IMG/VR virus record: IMGVR_UViG_3300046513_000134
Coordinates: 36,507 to 100,506 of that record
DNA: 64,000 bases
Direction: 5' to 3' (one strand)
Source of the DNA: a virus
Both the position numbers and the translations under genes were made by a program. Below are positions 32,872-41,970 of this stretch, in pieces (the stretch's first letter is position 1; the number at the start of each line of letters is the position of its first letter). The notes below the pieces were generated by a model. It was not told where the DNA came from. It did no database searches and saw only the letters and a list, made by a program, of their open reading frames with translations.

Positions 32872-35800
32872 TTACCTCTTAGCCGCTGTAGAGAAGAGCC
32901 CACCCGGGCGCATCTGGTTAAGGACCCACTCGGTCATGTGCTGATCGACGGCGTTGCCCACTTGCTTGCCCATGTTCTTGGCGTGCTCATCGTCACGCGA
33001 CTTGTCTCCCGTGGAAGGCCCGGCGTTGACCGTGACGTTGACGCCACCGACGTTGACACCACCGACCGTGGACGAACCGCCCGAGCGGCCCTTGAGCAGC
33101 TTGGCCGTGCGCTTGTCGTCATCGGCGGTCAGTACCCGTTCGCCCTGCTTGAGGACGGCGCGGTATTCGTCGTTGCCCATGTTGTTGCCACCGCCCGTGT
33201 GGAACTTCGGGGCAGAGCGCCACGACCCACCAAAGCTGAGGCCCGGAGTGCCGTGCCCGGCCATGCCGCCATTGTGGTGGAACATGAAGCCGAGGAGCTG
33301 GCCGAAGATGCCGAGCCCTGCGCCGGCTCCACCGCCGAGTGATCCACCGATCGAGGAGAACAGCCCGCCAAGCCCCTGACCCAAGCCAGCGAAGCCCTGT
33401 GTGGCCCCTGCAGCGGCTGAGCCCGAGGTGGACACCGCGCCGCCGAAGCCAGCGACCGTTGGGGTCGTGGAGTTCAGCTTGGTGTTCATCTGCTGGACGT
33501 TGTTGCCTGCGGTCTGGGCGGCCGGTCCCGTCTGCTGAACGTTCTGACCGAAGCTGCTGACATTGGCACCGGCCGAGGTGGCGGCCGTCGAGGCTCCGAG
33601 GAACTGTGTCTTCAGGCTGTTGAGAGACCCCTGTAGCTGCCCGATCCCCATCGACTGGGCACCCGGGAAGTTGGCCTTCTGTCCCCAGTTCAAGCCGTTC
33701 TGCCAGCTACCGCCAGCCATGCCAGCACTCCTCGATCCACCGAGGTCGAAGTGCATCTGGTCCATCGCGCCATAAGTACCGCGTGTGCCACCGAAGTACC
33801 CACCCCAGCGGAACTGCTGGTTAAGTTCAGGGTACATCTGCTGCTGGGCGACCTTGGCATTCTGGGCGTAGAGTTCGTATTGGCGGAAGGTGGCTGGGTT
33901 CTGGTAGTTGCCGTTGGTCCCGCCGATTGGCTTACCCGCCTGATCGAGGATACGAACGTCGGTGGCGAGGCCCTGACCGTGGAAGCGTGGGTCTCCTGCG
34001 CGGTAGCCGGAGTAAGCCTCGACCTGCATGCCAGAACGCTTGGCTGCTTCCGAGAGGATGGCCGTGAGCCGGGGATCGACGTTCTGGATACCCGCCTTGG
34101 AAAAGTTCCCGACGCCCCGGAGGCTGCCTTCCCCGCTGCCAGCGTTGAGGACTTCCGAGACGATGTCGCCTTTCAGATCCTTGAGAGCGCCGCCTCTGGT
34201 CACGGCTCCGAGTGGGGCTGCGCCTGTGATGTTTGCAATGCCGGGGCCTTGCAGGACGACGGAGGTGGTGTTGACGTAGGCGACGTTGGCGTTCAGGGCA
34301 TTCTGGCCAAGCGTGCCGAACTGGCCGGCCGCCTTCTTCGCATTGGCGAATGCGTCCTTGCCGCCGTTGTCCCCGACACCGGTCTTGGTGATGATCCCGG
34401 CCATGAAGCTGTCGATGCCGTTCTTCAGGTAGGTCTTGGCGATCGACTTGAGCATGCCAGCGGCGGCCGATTTCCAGTCGCCATCCATGAAGCCGTCCAC
34501 GAGACCATCCGATACCGCGTCGGCGGTGGACATCTGCAGGTGGCCGAGCTGTTCCTGCCACGTTCCCAGACCGTTGGCCCAAGCCTGCAGCGACGCTTCC
34601 TGCGCCACCTTCAACTGGTACATGGAAGTGATGTAGTCGCGGAGCGCCTGCTCCTGTTCCTTGGAGACCGCGACGTTCTGGTCCTTCAGCGCGTTGAGGT
34701 CGCTCTGGATGTCCGTTTCGATGTCGGCCTGTTGGCCAATGAACTGGGCGACCTGCAGCTCTTCGCGCATCGTCTTGAGCCGGGCACCGAAGGGGTCTCG
34801 CGAGGACAGCGTCTGGCGGTCGAGGTTCTGCTGCATCTGCGCATACTTCTCGGCCGAGGGGATCAGCCCGGTGTCGTAGGCGTCCTTGAGGCGGCGGGTA
34901 TTGTCAACCCAGCTTCGGATGGCTGCGGTCACCGGGTCAGCGGTGTCGGCAAGCTGGTTGAACGCTTCGAGGTTGGCGACATCCGTCATCTTCTGACGCA
35001 GGCTGAGCTGGTCTTCGAGGCTGATACCCTGTTCCTTGATCAGGTCAGCGATGGCCTGTTCGATCTGAACCTGCTGCTGGCCGAGGCTGGAGCGCTGGCG
35101 GGCGGCTTCCATCTGCTTGGTCAGCGTGTAGTCCTGATTAGCAGCTTCAGCGGCAGCCCGGATCGCCTGCGTCTTCTGCAGGACAGCAGTCAGGCGCTTG
35201 GCCTCTTCGTCGTCAATGCGCCCCTTCGTTTCCTTGATGTCGAGGATGGCGTCGTTGATCTCAAGCTGGTTCTTCTGCTCCTTGGTCACCGCGCCGGTCA
35301 GTGCCTGCTCGCGTTCAAGGTCATAGACCCGGCGCTCGTAGGGGTCAGCCAGTCGCTTGGCGACGGAGAACAAGGTTTCAAGCCGCTGCTGTTCCTTGCT
35401 GTCAACCGCAGATCCACGGCCGGCTTCCTGCTTGGAGGAGATCTTGGCGAGCTGGTCGAGGGCGACGCGGTACTCGTTGATCTGGTCCTTCTGCTTGGTC
35501 CACGTGTCCAGCTTCTCGATGTTGTTCTGCTGCTCTTCGATCAGGCGCAGCGGCACCGTGAATTTCTTGCCTTCATTGAGGTCGAAGCCGCCGACGTTGC
35601 TGTCGTCCACGAGGCGCTGGACCTGCGCCATCTTCTTCTTGCGGGCCTCTTCGTTCTTCATGGCTTCTTCGAACTGCATGGAGGCAGCGTTGTCGTAACC
35701 CTTCCACATGCTGTTGAGTTTGTCACCGCCGTGCTCGATCAGGTCCTGCACGCCGAAGCCGGTCGTGTATTTCTTCTCGTTGCCCTTGGCCCCCTCGACC

Positions 35801-37365
35801 AGCCGCATCGCCCCGGCAATGGCCGCGTAAGCTCCACCGATCTTCGCCAAGGTGGCGACGACTGGGCCGAGACGGGTGGTGAGGATGGATGCGGCCGCGC
35901 CGGCCGAGAACAACGACCCTTCCAGCGACCCCAGCACCGTAACGGCCGTGCGGCTGGCCCCGATGAAGCCGACGAAGCCTCGGGACAGGACGGCCCACGT
36001 GCTGGTGAGGAAGGTGGCGGAGCGGGCGATCACCGGGAGGCCAAAGCTGAAGGCGGCCCCGACCAGTCGAATGGTGGCCGCCAGCGGGATGGCAGCGGCA
36101 GCAATGCCTGCGATGGATACGGCGACGGTGCGTGAGGTTGGAGACAGGTCACGGAGCGTTTCCGAGAATGCGTCCATGGCCGCTGATGCCAGTTTCAGGC
36201 CACCCTTGGCGATAGGCGAGAAGGCTTCACCGACATCCTTCTGCAGCAGCATCAGGCTGTCTTGGTAGTTCTTGATGTTGTTGTTCAGCGTATCGTTGAC
36301 CGTATCGTACTCCTGCTGCAGCGCCCGGGCCTGCGGGTTCCCGATCGCCACCTGCTGCCTCATGAGATCGAGCGCCAACTTGCGAGCTTGGTTCTGCTGA
36401 GACAGGGTGCCAAGGACGCGCTGGTTTTCTTCGGCGTAGAGGTTCCACTCCTGCAGGAATTGCTGCATCGATCCGCCGCTGTCGGCAGTGGCCTTCATCA
36501 ACTGCAGGAATTTCTCCAGCGCCTGTGCCGGGTCCTTGTCGATCAGCGCAGCAAAGGCGTCGGCGGTTTCGCCAGTTGCCTCGTTCATGTGGCGCATCGC
36601 CTTGGTGTTGTTGACCGCCGCGTTCTCAAGCTGGTTCAGGGTACGGCCGATGACCGAGCCGAACAGTTCCGGCTTGAACTGCAGCTTCGCACCAGCACCC
36701 GAGATTGCCAGAATGTCCTGATAGGAGAGCTTGAACTTGGAGGTCGCCTGCGCCAACAGCGTGGCGTTGTCGAGGATCGACTGTTCCCCGCCTCGAAGGC
36801 CGCCGAGATTGTTACCCATGGCGGTCAGGATGTCGCCCAGCTTGCCGACCTCGGACATGTCGGAGTTGGTCAACTGCAGGATAGAGGCGACCTGCGAGGC
36901 ACCCTCCTGTCCGTGGACGTTGGTGGCGACGTTCAGCTTGGCCATGGTGGTGGCGAATTGCAGGATGCTCCGCGATCCACGGACACCGAGCTGGACGGCG
37001 GTTGCCGACAGATCCTGTAGTTCGTCGGCGTTGATACCGGAGAGATTGCGGGCGGTCGCGTCCAGCGTCGAGTTGAAGGCGGCCATCTCGCCCTTGGAGG
37101 CGTTGATGACCTTCTGGATGTTGGTGGCCCGGGTCTCGTAGTCGGCGTAGCTCTTGATGACGTCGCCGCCGACCTTGGTGATCAGCGCACCGCCTCCGAA
37201 CGCGATCGTTAGATCCCGCGCGGATTTGGCGAGCCGGTCAAACTTGGTGGCAAGCTGGTCAACGCCCGATCCAGTCTGTCCTGCGTTCTGATTGAACTGT
37301 TGCAAGATACGCGAAGCTTCGTCGCGCATCTTCAGAATGAACTGGATTTCCTGTGGCGTTGCCAT
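32872..37365 (-). CDS. H: Tape measure protein with embedded M15-like peptidase
   Basis: A 1497-aa protein. The N-terminus (FILKMRDEASRILQQF) and long helical stretches are typical of tape measures; hydrophobic segments occur near 410-530. At about residues 1105-1210 is an M15/VanY-like peptidase signature: SGYR, HGQGLATDVRI and MDQMHFDL (His, Asp, His). This domain could open peptidoglycan during genome entry. The C-terminal 200 residues are Gly/Ala/Ser-rich. It sets tail length; starts at TAATG after the GT frame. Confidence 0.92.
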   Translation of the reverse strand: MATPQEIQFILKMRDEASRILQQFNQNAGQTGSGVDQLATKFDRLAKSARDLTIAFGGGALITKVGGDVIKSYADYETRATNIQKVINASKGEMAAFNSTLDATARNLSGINADELQDLSATAVQLGVRGSRSILQFATTMAKLNVATNVHGQEGASQVASILQLTNSDMSEVGKLGDILTAMGNNLGGLRGGEQSILDNATLLAQATSKFKLSYQDILAISGAGAKLQFKPELFGSVIGRTLNQLENAAVNNTKAMRHMNEATGETADAFAALIDKDPAQALEKFLQLMKATADSGGSMQQFLQEWNLYAEENQRVLGTLSQQNQARKLALDLMRQQVAIGNPQARALQQEYDTVNDTLNNNIKNYQDSLMLLQKDVGEAFSPIAKGGLKLASAAMDAFSETLRDLSPTSRTVAVSIAGIAAAAIPLAATIRLVGAAFSFGLPVIARSATFLTSTWAVLSRGFVGFIGASRTAVTVLGSLEGSLFSAGAAASILTTRLGPVVATLAKIGGAYAAIAGAMRLVEGAKGNEKKYTTGFGVQDLIEHGGDKLNSMWKGYDNAASMQFEEAMKNEEARKKKMAQVQRLVDDSNVGGFDLNEGKKFTVPLRLIEEQQNNIEKLDTWTKQKDQINEYRVALDQLAKISSKQEAGRGSAVDSKEQQRLETLFSVAKRLADPYERRVYDLEREQALTGAVTKEQKNQLEINDAILDIKETKGRIDDEEAKRLTAVLQKTQAIRAAAEAANQDYTLTKQMEAARQRSSLGQQQVQIEQAIADLIKEQGISLEDQLSLRQKMTDVANLEAFNQLADTADPVTAAIRSWVDNTRRLKDAYDTGLIPSAEKYAQMQQNLDRQTLSSRDPFGARLKTMREELQVAQFIGQQADIETDIQSDLNALKDQNVAVSKEQEQALRDYITSMYQLKVAQEASLQAWANGLGTWQEQLGHLQMSTADAVSDGLVDGFMDGDWKSAAAGMLKSIAKTYLKNGIDSFMAGIITKTGVGDNGGKDAFANAKKAAGQFGTLGQNALNANVAYVNTTSVVLQGPGIANITGAAPLGAVTRGGALKDLKGDIVSEVLNAGSGEGSLRGVGNFSKAGIQNVDPRLTAILSEAAKRSGMQVEAYSGYRAGDPRFHGQGLATDVRILDQAGKPIGGTNGNYQNPATFRQYELYAQNAKVAQQQMYPELNQQFRWGGYFGGTRGTYGAMDQMHFDLGGSRSAGMAGGSWQNGLNWGQKANFPGAQSMGIGQLQGSLNSLKTQFLGASTAATSAGANVSSFGQNVQQTGPAAQTAGNNVQQMNTKLNSTTPTVAGFGGAVSTSGSAAAGATQGFAGLGQGLGGLFSSIGGSLGGGAGAGLGIFGQLLGFMFHHNGGMAGHGTPGLSFGGSWRSAPKFHTGGGNNMGNDEYRAVLKQGERVLTADDDKRTAKLLKGRSGGSSTVGGVNVGGVNVTVNAGPSTGDKSRDDEHAKNMGKQVGNAVDQHMTEWVLNQMRPGGLFSTAAKR

Positions 37366-37757
37366 TACCGCTTCCGTCCCTTTTGTTTGCGGAGTTCCCG
37401 ACGTTCGAGTTCCGCGTCACAGTCCTGATTTTCGTTCTCGACCACCCTGAGCAGGGCCATCATCTGATTTGATTGACTGGCGACCGATCCTTCGTCTGGG
37501 AGGTGGCCTTTCTTAAACAAATCGTAAAAGAACAGGATGCGGGACCATTCCTCGGGGTTCTCTCGGATCGTCGCCCGGGGGCATCCCCAATGCGCTTCTC
37601 CTTGGACCGCGAGGGGCTGGGCGGCTTTGCTAGTCCAAACCGCCTCGCCTTCGTCATTCACCACCAGCTTGGCGGTGCATCCGTATTTGACTTGGTGGGT
37701 GCACTTGCTGCATTCGCGATCCGGCAGAAGCCGAATGGCGGCTACACCCAGTCTTAG
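37365..37757 (-). CDS. T: Tail assembly chaperone extension (T part of GT frameshift product)
   Basis: An open frame of 130 codons that has no independent start with a good ribosome site and is joined to the G gene by -1 slippage at 37757-37763. The fusion is 292 aa. The extension begins KLRLGVAAIRLL and has a Cys set (CSKCTHQVKYGC, possibly zinc-binding). In lambda the GT protein binds the tape measure and recruits tail tube protein. It abuts the tape measure start. Confidence 0.8.
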   Translation of the reverse strand, partial: LRLGVAAIRLLPDRECSKCTHQVKYGCTAKLVVNDEGEAVWTSKAAQPLAVQGEAHWGCPRATIRENPEEWSRILFFYDLFKKGHLPDEGSVASQSNQMMALLRVVENENQDCDAELERRELRKQKGRKR

Positions 37758-38242
37758 TTTTTTTCGTCTTCCCTCTTCAGGGTCGAGGCTTCCTTGATCT
37801 GATGCGCGAGTTCCGCCAGCGATCCGGCGTCGAGCTTGATGATCACTTCGTCGGGGAGGGCGTCGTATTCGCGGCCGTTGACCATGCGCTTGACGAATTT
37901 GATCGGCACCTGTGTCACGCCATCGGCTTCGAAGAAGTTGCTGATCGCGGTGATGCCAAAGCGGACGGCGTCAATGTTGGTCTCGTTGAGGCGGGTCTTC
38001 ATGTCGGTCGAGCCGTCACCAGACTGCGACAGGATCGAAGCGCGGTCATAGATGTAGCCCATCAGGAAGACGTCGAGCGGCTTGTAGGAGAATACCGTGG
38101 CATCGGCGTCGATGACGACGTCGGTCTTGGAGCCCTTGGACGCGTCGTCCGGGTCAACCGGCGAGGTCACGGACCTACGGCTCGGATCGTTGAAAAGAAC
38201 ATGGGTGAGAACCGTGCTGAGCACGAGGGCTTTAATCGCCAT
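37754..38242 (-). CDS. G: Tail assembly chaperone G
   Basis: A 162-aa protein, highly expressed relative to GT. It lies between the tail tube protein and the tape measure, the conserved place of G, and ends REDEKN followed by TAA. Contains VFSYKPLDVFLMGYIYDRAS. The last codons hold the slippery heptamer. Function follows from synteny and the frameshift, since G proteins diverge strongly in sequence. Confidence 0.82.
   Translation of the reverse strand: MAIKALVLSTVLTHVLFNDPSRRSVTSPVDPDDASKGSKTDVVIDADATVFSYKPLDVFLMGYIYDRASILSQSGDGSTDMKTRLNETNIDAVRFGITAISNFFEADGVTQVPIKFVKRMVNGREYDALPDEVIIKLDAGSLAELAHQIKEASTLKREDEKN
37757..37763 (-). promoter_or_regulatory. Programmed -1 ribosomal frameshift slippery site A AAA AAC
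   Basis: In the G frame the codons are GAA AAA AAC TAA, a canonical X XXY YYZ heptamer immediately before the stop. A -1 slip continues as CTA AGA CTG into the T frame, open to 37365. A downstream stimulatory structure was not modelled. Confidence 0.82.
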
Positions 38243-38305
38243 ATCTGCCTCCTTGGCCGTTGGCTATGTGTTTGCATAGTCAGGATTGGCCGAAGTCGGC
38301 GGTCA

Positions 38306-38321
38306 GTGCAATATGTTGCAG
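38306..38321. repeat. Palindrome copy 9
   Basis: GTGCAATATGTTGCAG in the gap between the 61-aa gene and the G chaperone. Confidence 0.78.
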
Positions 38322-38332
38322 CGACGCTGGTT

Positions 38333-38518
38333 TCAGATGCGAACCATGGGGGATTTGGTGAGGCGCTTGTCAGCGAAGAAGCCAATGACCTTGGCGGGGG
38401 CGTTAGCCTTGGCGATCTCTTGGGCGGCAGCCAATGTCAGCTTCGCGTCGATCACCTCGCCGGGATTTCCCTGACGATCGAATTTCTGAATAACGTAGAC
38501 TTTTGTCTCGAACGCCAT
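38333..38518 (-). CDS. Small hypothetical protein, 61 aa
   Basis: Begins MAFETKVYVIQKFDRQGNPG, ATG at 38518 with AGGG 8 nt upstream. Short alpha/beta sequence with KLTLAAAQEIAKANAPAK. Located between the tail tube and G genes, next to the HNH insertion. Function unknown. Confidence 0.65.
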   Translation of the reverse strand: MAFETKVYVIQKFDRQGNPGEVIDAKLTLAAAQEIAKANAPAKVIGFFADKRLTKSPMVRI

Positions 38519-38519
38519 G

Positions 38520-39116
38520 TCATGGCCCTGATTTACCAAAGATTGCTTCTTCTGGGGACCATCCTCTTTTCAGTCTTTTTGTCAACAACTGTGGTTTTAT
38601 CCCGGCCCGCCTTGCCCATCCGGCTTGGGTGTCAGTGACCCCGTTCAGGGTGATATGCTTGGCTTGTCTGGTATTGGACGCCTGTTCGGTCGGCGTGGCC
38701 CAATAGCAGTTGCCCTTGGTGTAGTTGCCGTCGTTGTCCCTACGTTCAAGGCTGGTGCCCTTGGGGCGGTCCCCCATGTCCTCGTAGAAGCCTTCGAACG
38801 TCATCCACTTCGGGCAGACGGTAATCCCGCGCTCTCCGTGGCTCTCGTAGCGTGAGTTGTTTGGGTTTAGGCACCTGCCCTTCATTGAGTTCCATGAAAC
38901 GTATGCCCGCGTACCTGTCATGCCGTGAGAGGTGTTTCCTCCTATCGCATACCGGGTACACCCACAGGACTGTGTTGCCCCCTTTACCAGAGCGGTCGCC
39001 GTGACCCATTTCTCGTTCCCGCAGTCACACTTTACTTTCCAGCTACTGTTTATTCGTTCGTTGCTGACCGTAAGAAGACCGAACCGTTTTCCCGCAATGT
39101 TATGTGCTTTAGGCAT
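38520..39116 (-). CDS. HNH-type homing-endonuclease-like protein
   Basis: A 198-aa protein. N-terminal zinc-like motif (CDCG...SCGC), central nuclease pattern W(N)SMKGRCLNPNN, RYESHGERGITVCPKWM, FYEDMGDRP, SLERRDNDGNYTKGNCYWA, and a C-terminal helical DNA-binding part (LTKRLKRGWSPEEAI). It belongs to the free-standing HNH family that inserts between phage genes. It interrupts the otherwise continuous tail operon, which suggests later acquisition. Ribosome site lies inside a hairpin. Confidence 0.85.
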   Translation of the reverse strand: MPKAHNIAGKRFGLLTVSNERINSSWKVKCDCGNEKWVTATALVKGATQSCGCTRYAIGGNTSHGMTGTRAYVSWNSMKGRCLNPNNSRYESHGERGITVCPKWMTFEGFYEDMGDRPKGTSLERRDNDGNYTKGNCYWATPTEQASNTRQAKHITLNGVTDTQAGWARRAGIKPQLLTKRLKRGWSPEEAIFGKSGP

Positions 39117-39118
39117 AA

Positions 39119-39150
39119 GAAAAGCCCTCCTGTTTCCAAGAGGGCTTTCT
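39119..39150 (-). terminator. Terminator hairpin overlapping the HNH ribosome-binding site
   Basis: AAAGCCCTC/GAGGGCTTT stem (minus strand) with a short loop and TTTTC tail, right after the tail tube gene. The 3' arm contains GGAGGGC, the Shine-Dalgarno of the HNH gene (ATG 39116), so the hairpin may both end tube mRNA and mask that ribosome site. It would also work as a terminator on the plus strand. Confidence 0.75.
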
Positions 39151-39198
39151 AGCAGGGTTAGTTAAAGAATGTCAACAGTTAAATGTTGGTAGTCTTCC

Positions 39199-40437
39199 TT
39201 AGCCAAAAAAGATGAGCACCTCATCGTCACCTGCCGCCGAGGAGATACGCAGGCCAGCATCGTAGTTCAGGATGTTGTTACGATCCTGATACGTGAGGCC
39301 CGAATACTGTACCTGCGGGTGGATCAGGTTGACGATGTTGCCGACGACCGTACCGCAGCGCATGACGAATGGCATACGGGTGGCGGCCGAGAGCTTGCCC
39401 CAGAAGTCATGGCTTGCGACCAGATCGGCTTCAGGGTCGATCCCGCCTTCCGGCTTGCGGTCAACCAGTCGAAGACCGATGTAACCGTTGGCGGACGACA
39501 CGTCAGGACGCGGCTGGATGTCGTTGGCGATATCGAGCGTGTACTTCGAGACGATGGCATTGAAGTCATCGATACGAAGCTGCGCCAATTCGACCATCGC
39601 CGGCAGCGTCTGTTCGTAGGACAGGTTGGTCGGCACTGCGACGTCGGTCGGGGCCACGTAGATCCCTTGGAAGTCGAAGTTGATCTTGGCGTACTGCCCA
39701 GCTTCAGCTTCGATGTCGAAGGTACCGATTGCGCCCGGCATCTGGTGCTGCACGCCCGACTTGTTCATCACGAGCGTGACGCTCTCGAAGGCCGAGGAGA
39801 TCGGGTTGAGCATGATGCCCTTCGGGAACACGAAGACCACCCATTCCTGACCAGCGACGAGCGAGCCAGTGAAGGAGATGGTCGCCGTAGCGCCCTTGGT
39901 GCCGAGGGTCTTCGGGGTGCCCGAGGTGAAGATCGCCGCAGCCATTGCTTCGCCCGGCGTGTCGGAGAACACCTGAACGGTTGCCGTGGCCGAAGCACCG
40001 GGGGTGATGACCCTGAGCACGTACATGATTGCCGTGGTGTTGGTAGCCGAAGCCGCCGATACCAACATGGACGATGCTTGGTTGGCGTGGTCACCGACTT
40101 GGAAGATCTTCGCGGTCGGTGTTGCCGATGCCGTGATGGCGAAGCCGCAGGCACGGAACAGGCGCGAGATGATCGGCGCGTCTGCAAGGATGCCAGTGTT
40201 CTTGCCGTTAGAGCGAAGTTCGAGCGAGAACTTCATGCGAGCAATCTTACGACCGTTGATGATGGCGGTCGGAGAGATCGATGCACGGACGAAGTTACGT
40301 TCGAGAGTGGTCAGGTCCACGGAAAAGTCAGGGTCCTCGCAGAGGATGCTGTCTGACGATACCGGGGTGACGGCCGTGCCGTAGGTGGTTTCCATAGCCA
40401 CCTGCAGCGTTGCCGAAGTTTTAACCAGAACTGCCAT
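39199..40437 (-). CDS. Major tail tube protein
   Basis: A 412-aa protein beginning MAVLVKTSATLQVAMETTYG, the usual opening of siphovirus tube proteins (TxYGTAVTP). Followed by VDLTTLERNFVRASISP, and a C-terminal beta domain. Its place between tail-terminator/completion genes and the chaperones is that of lambda V. The extra length and mid-region Thr/Ala-rich section suggest an Ig-like addition. Confidence 0.82.
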   Translation of the reverse strand: MAVLVKTSATLQVAMETTYGTAVTPVSSDSILCEDPDFSVDLTTLERNFVRASISPTAIINGRKIARMKFSLELRSNGKNTGILADAPIISRLFRACGFAITASATPTAKIFQVGDHANQASSMLVSAASATNTTAIMYVLRVITPGASATATVQVFSDTPGEAMAAAIFTSGTPKTLGTKGATATISFTGSLVAGQEWVVFVFPKGIMLNPISSAFESVTLVMNKSGVQHQMPGAIGTFDIEAEAGQYAKINFDFQGIYVAPTDVAVPTNLSYEQTLPAMVELAQLRIDDFNAIVSKYTLDIANDIQPRPDVSSANGYIGLRLVDRKPEGGIDPEADLVASHDFWGKLSAATRMPFVMRCGTVVGNIVNLIHPQVQYSGLTYQDRNNILNYDAGLRISSAAGDDEVLIFFG

Positions 40438-40473
40438 TGTTGTCTCCTATTGCCTCGTTGCCCCGGGAGCCGA

Positions 40474-41226
40474 TTACTTGGCTGCGATTGCGACGAGAGG
40501 CAGCGTTGCGTTGGCGTCTGCCGTCATTGCGTTGAGCTTCGCCGCCATGGAGGCGATGGAAGCGCGCAGAACGGTCAGGCGAGCCGTAGCTTCGGTTGCC
40601 AGTACGATCGCGTTGGCACCAGCGTCAGCTCCCGAAGCCGCCGTACCCGTGTCAGCCGGGAGGGCTGCGAACGTGGTGCCGTAGGTCTTGGAGCCCGAGA
40701 CAGTGCTGTCGGTCAGAGGCGTGATGCCTGCAGCGTAGCAAAGCTCGTTGACGAAGTAGGCGGCCTGTGCCGTACGGGCAGCGAGCGCTGCGAGATAGGC
40801 GTTAGACCCTGCTGCTTGTGCCATGGAAGTGCTCACGCCCGTGATGGCGACGGTTACGGCGTCGATGGTGCCGTTTGCGCCTGTGCCACCAAGGCTGTCT
40901 GTCAGTGCCGAGAACGCCGGAACCTTCGCGCGGATCACGTTGACCTGCGAGACGATTTCCTTAATTGCGTCACGGACTGTCCCATAGGCTGCTTCCAGTG
41001 CCGCCTTCTGAGCAGCATTGGCGCCTGACACGGCAGCCGGAGTGAAAGCGGCAACGTTGGCAAGAGTGCCAGTTGCTGCGCCACCCGAAGTGTCGGTCAC
41101 GTCTGCCAGCGCAGCCGCAATCATGAGTGCGTCTCGCTGGGCCATGCCTCGAAGTATCGAAGCAAGGGTGCCATCGAAAACACGGCCGGAACCGTTAAAG
41201 CTTTTCGATCCAATCTTTACAGGCAT
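40474..41226 (-). CDS. Ala-rich probable virion protein
   Basis: A 250-aa protein, strongly Ala/Thr/Gly-rich, beginning MPVKIGSKSFNGSGRVFDG. Helices predominate (QKAALEAAYGTVRDAIKEIV). It lies between tube and connector genes, so a virion or tail assembly role is likely. No family recognised. Confidence 0.7.
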   Translation of the reverse strand: MPVKIGSKSFNGSGRVFDGTLASILRGMAQRDALMIAAALADVTDTSGGAATGTLANVAAFTPAAVSGANAAQKAALEAAYGTVRDAIKEIVSQVNVIRAKVPAFSALTDSLGGTGANGTIDAVTVAITGVSTSMAQAAGSNAYLAALAARTAQAAYFVNELCYAAGITPLTDSTVSGSKTYGTTFAALPADTGTAASGADAGANAIVLATEATARLTVLRASIASMAAKLNAMTADANATLPLVAIAAK

Positions 41227-41256
41227 TGGGGCATCCTTTCGTGAAGCCGTTTCTGG

Positions 41257-41448
41257 TTATTCAGCCTTGCTGAGTTCACCATTTTCATTGATCTGGAAGG
41301 CACCACCGGACGTGGGTAACTGAAGGCCATGGGAGGAGGAGATGGCTTCAGTCACAGTCTGGGAGGAGGAGACGGCTGCCTCGTCCGATGTTGCCTCTGC
41401 GTCGGTTGTCACGGTCTTTGCCGGAATTTTCAAGCTAGTCTTTGCCAT
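41257..41448 (-). CDS. Small Ser/Thr-rich protein, 63 aa
   Basis: Start at 41448 (MAKTSLKIPAKTVTTDAEAT) with AGGAG 9 nt upstream. An alternative GTG at 41472 lacks a good ribosome site. Low-complexity; may be a small tail component. Function unknown. Confidence 0.6.
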   Translation of the reverse strand: MAKTSLKIPAKTVTTDAEATSDEAAVSSSQTVTEAISSSHGLQLPTSGGAFQINENGELSKAE

Positions 41449-41464
41449 GTGGTATGCTCCTGTA

Positions 41465-41944
41465 TCAGGCACGGGGATCGTGCGCGCTGTGCCGGTACTG
41501 CACGATGAAGTCCAAGGTCCCGGCTACGGCCTTGTCTCCGAAGGTCTCCAAGTCGATCCCGTTGCCCACTTCACTGACGTTGAAAACCAGATCCGGGAGG
41601 CCGAGGGTCAGGTCGGAGAGGCAGGTGCGCTGGCAGATGGTCAGCAGCATCTCCGCGAAGATCGCCGGCTCCGGGTCGGCCTTCTGCTTGACGCCCTTGA
41701 ATTCAATGGTGATCGGCAGGGTGACGTCCTTGAACGGGTACAGGTCTTTCTTGACCTCGTCCCCGGCGATGATCCCCACGGTGAAATGCTTGTTGAAGTC
41801 CACCATCGACAGCGGGCCGATGCCGACGCCGTCCTTGCTAGGCTTATACGGAAAAGGATCGGCGGCCGCCTCGTTGATGTCGATCGCGCAGAACAGGGAC
41901 TTGAGCTGTTCCAGAATGATCTGGCGTTTGGATTTCGTGGTCAT
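41465..41944 (-). CDS. Probable tail terminator protein (lambda gpU position)
   Basis: A 159-aa protein. The alpha/beta sequence (RQIILEQLKSLFCAI, then LPITIEFKGV) and location directly after the gp10/Z-like gene fit the tail terminator that caps the tube. The start at 41944 is ATG with GAGGGG close upstream; a TTG at 41959 lies inside the palindrome. Assignment is by synteny. Confidence 0.6.
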   Translation of the reverse strand: MTTKSKRQIILEQLKSLFCAIDINEAAADPFPYKPSKDGVGIGPLSMVDFNKHFTVGIIAGDEVKKDLYPFKDVTLPITIEFKGVKQKADPEPAIFAEMLLTICQRTCLSDLTLGLPDLVFNVSEVGNGIDLETFGDKAVAGTLDFIVQYRHSAHDPRA

Positions 41945-41953
41945 CTGCCCCTC

Positions 41954-41969
41954 GTGCAATTTGTTGCAA
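41954..41969. repeat. Palindrome copy 10
   Basis: GTGCAATTTGTTGCAA fills the 26-bp gap between tail-completion and tail-terminator genes. Confidence 0.78.
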
Positions 41970-41970
41970 T

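Noticed and set aside
33751-36135. 794-codon plus-strand frame opposite the tape measure
   Set aside because: Same cause: codon bias of the minus-strand gene leaves an opposite frame open. No ribosome site or domain.
38500-38578. TTGACA at 38578-38573 as a promoter
   Set aside because: No acceptable -10 at 16-18 bp; it lies inside the HNH coding sequence.
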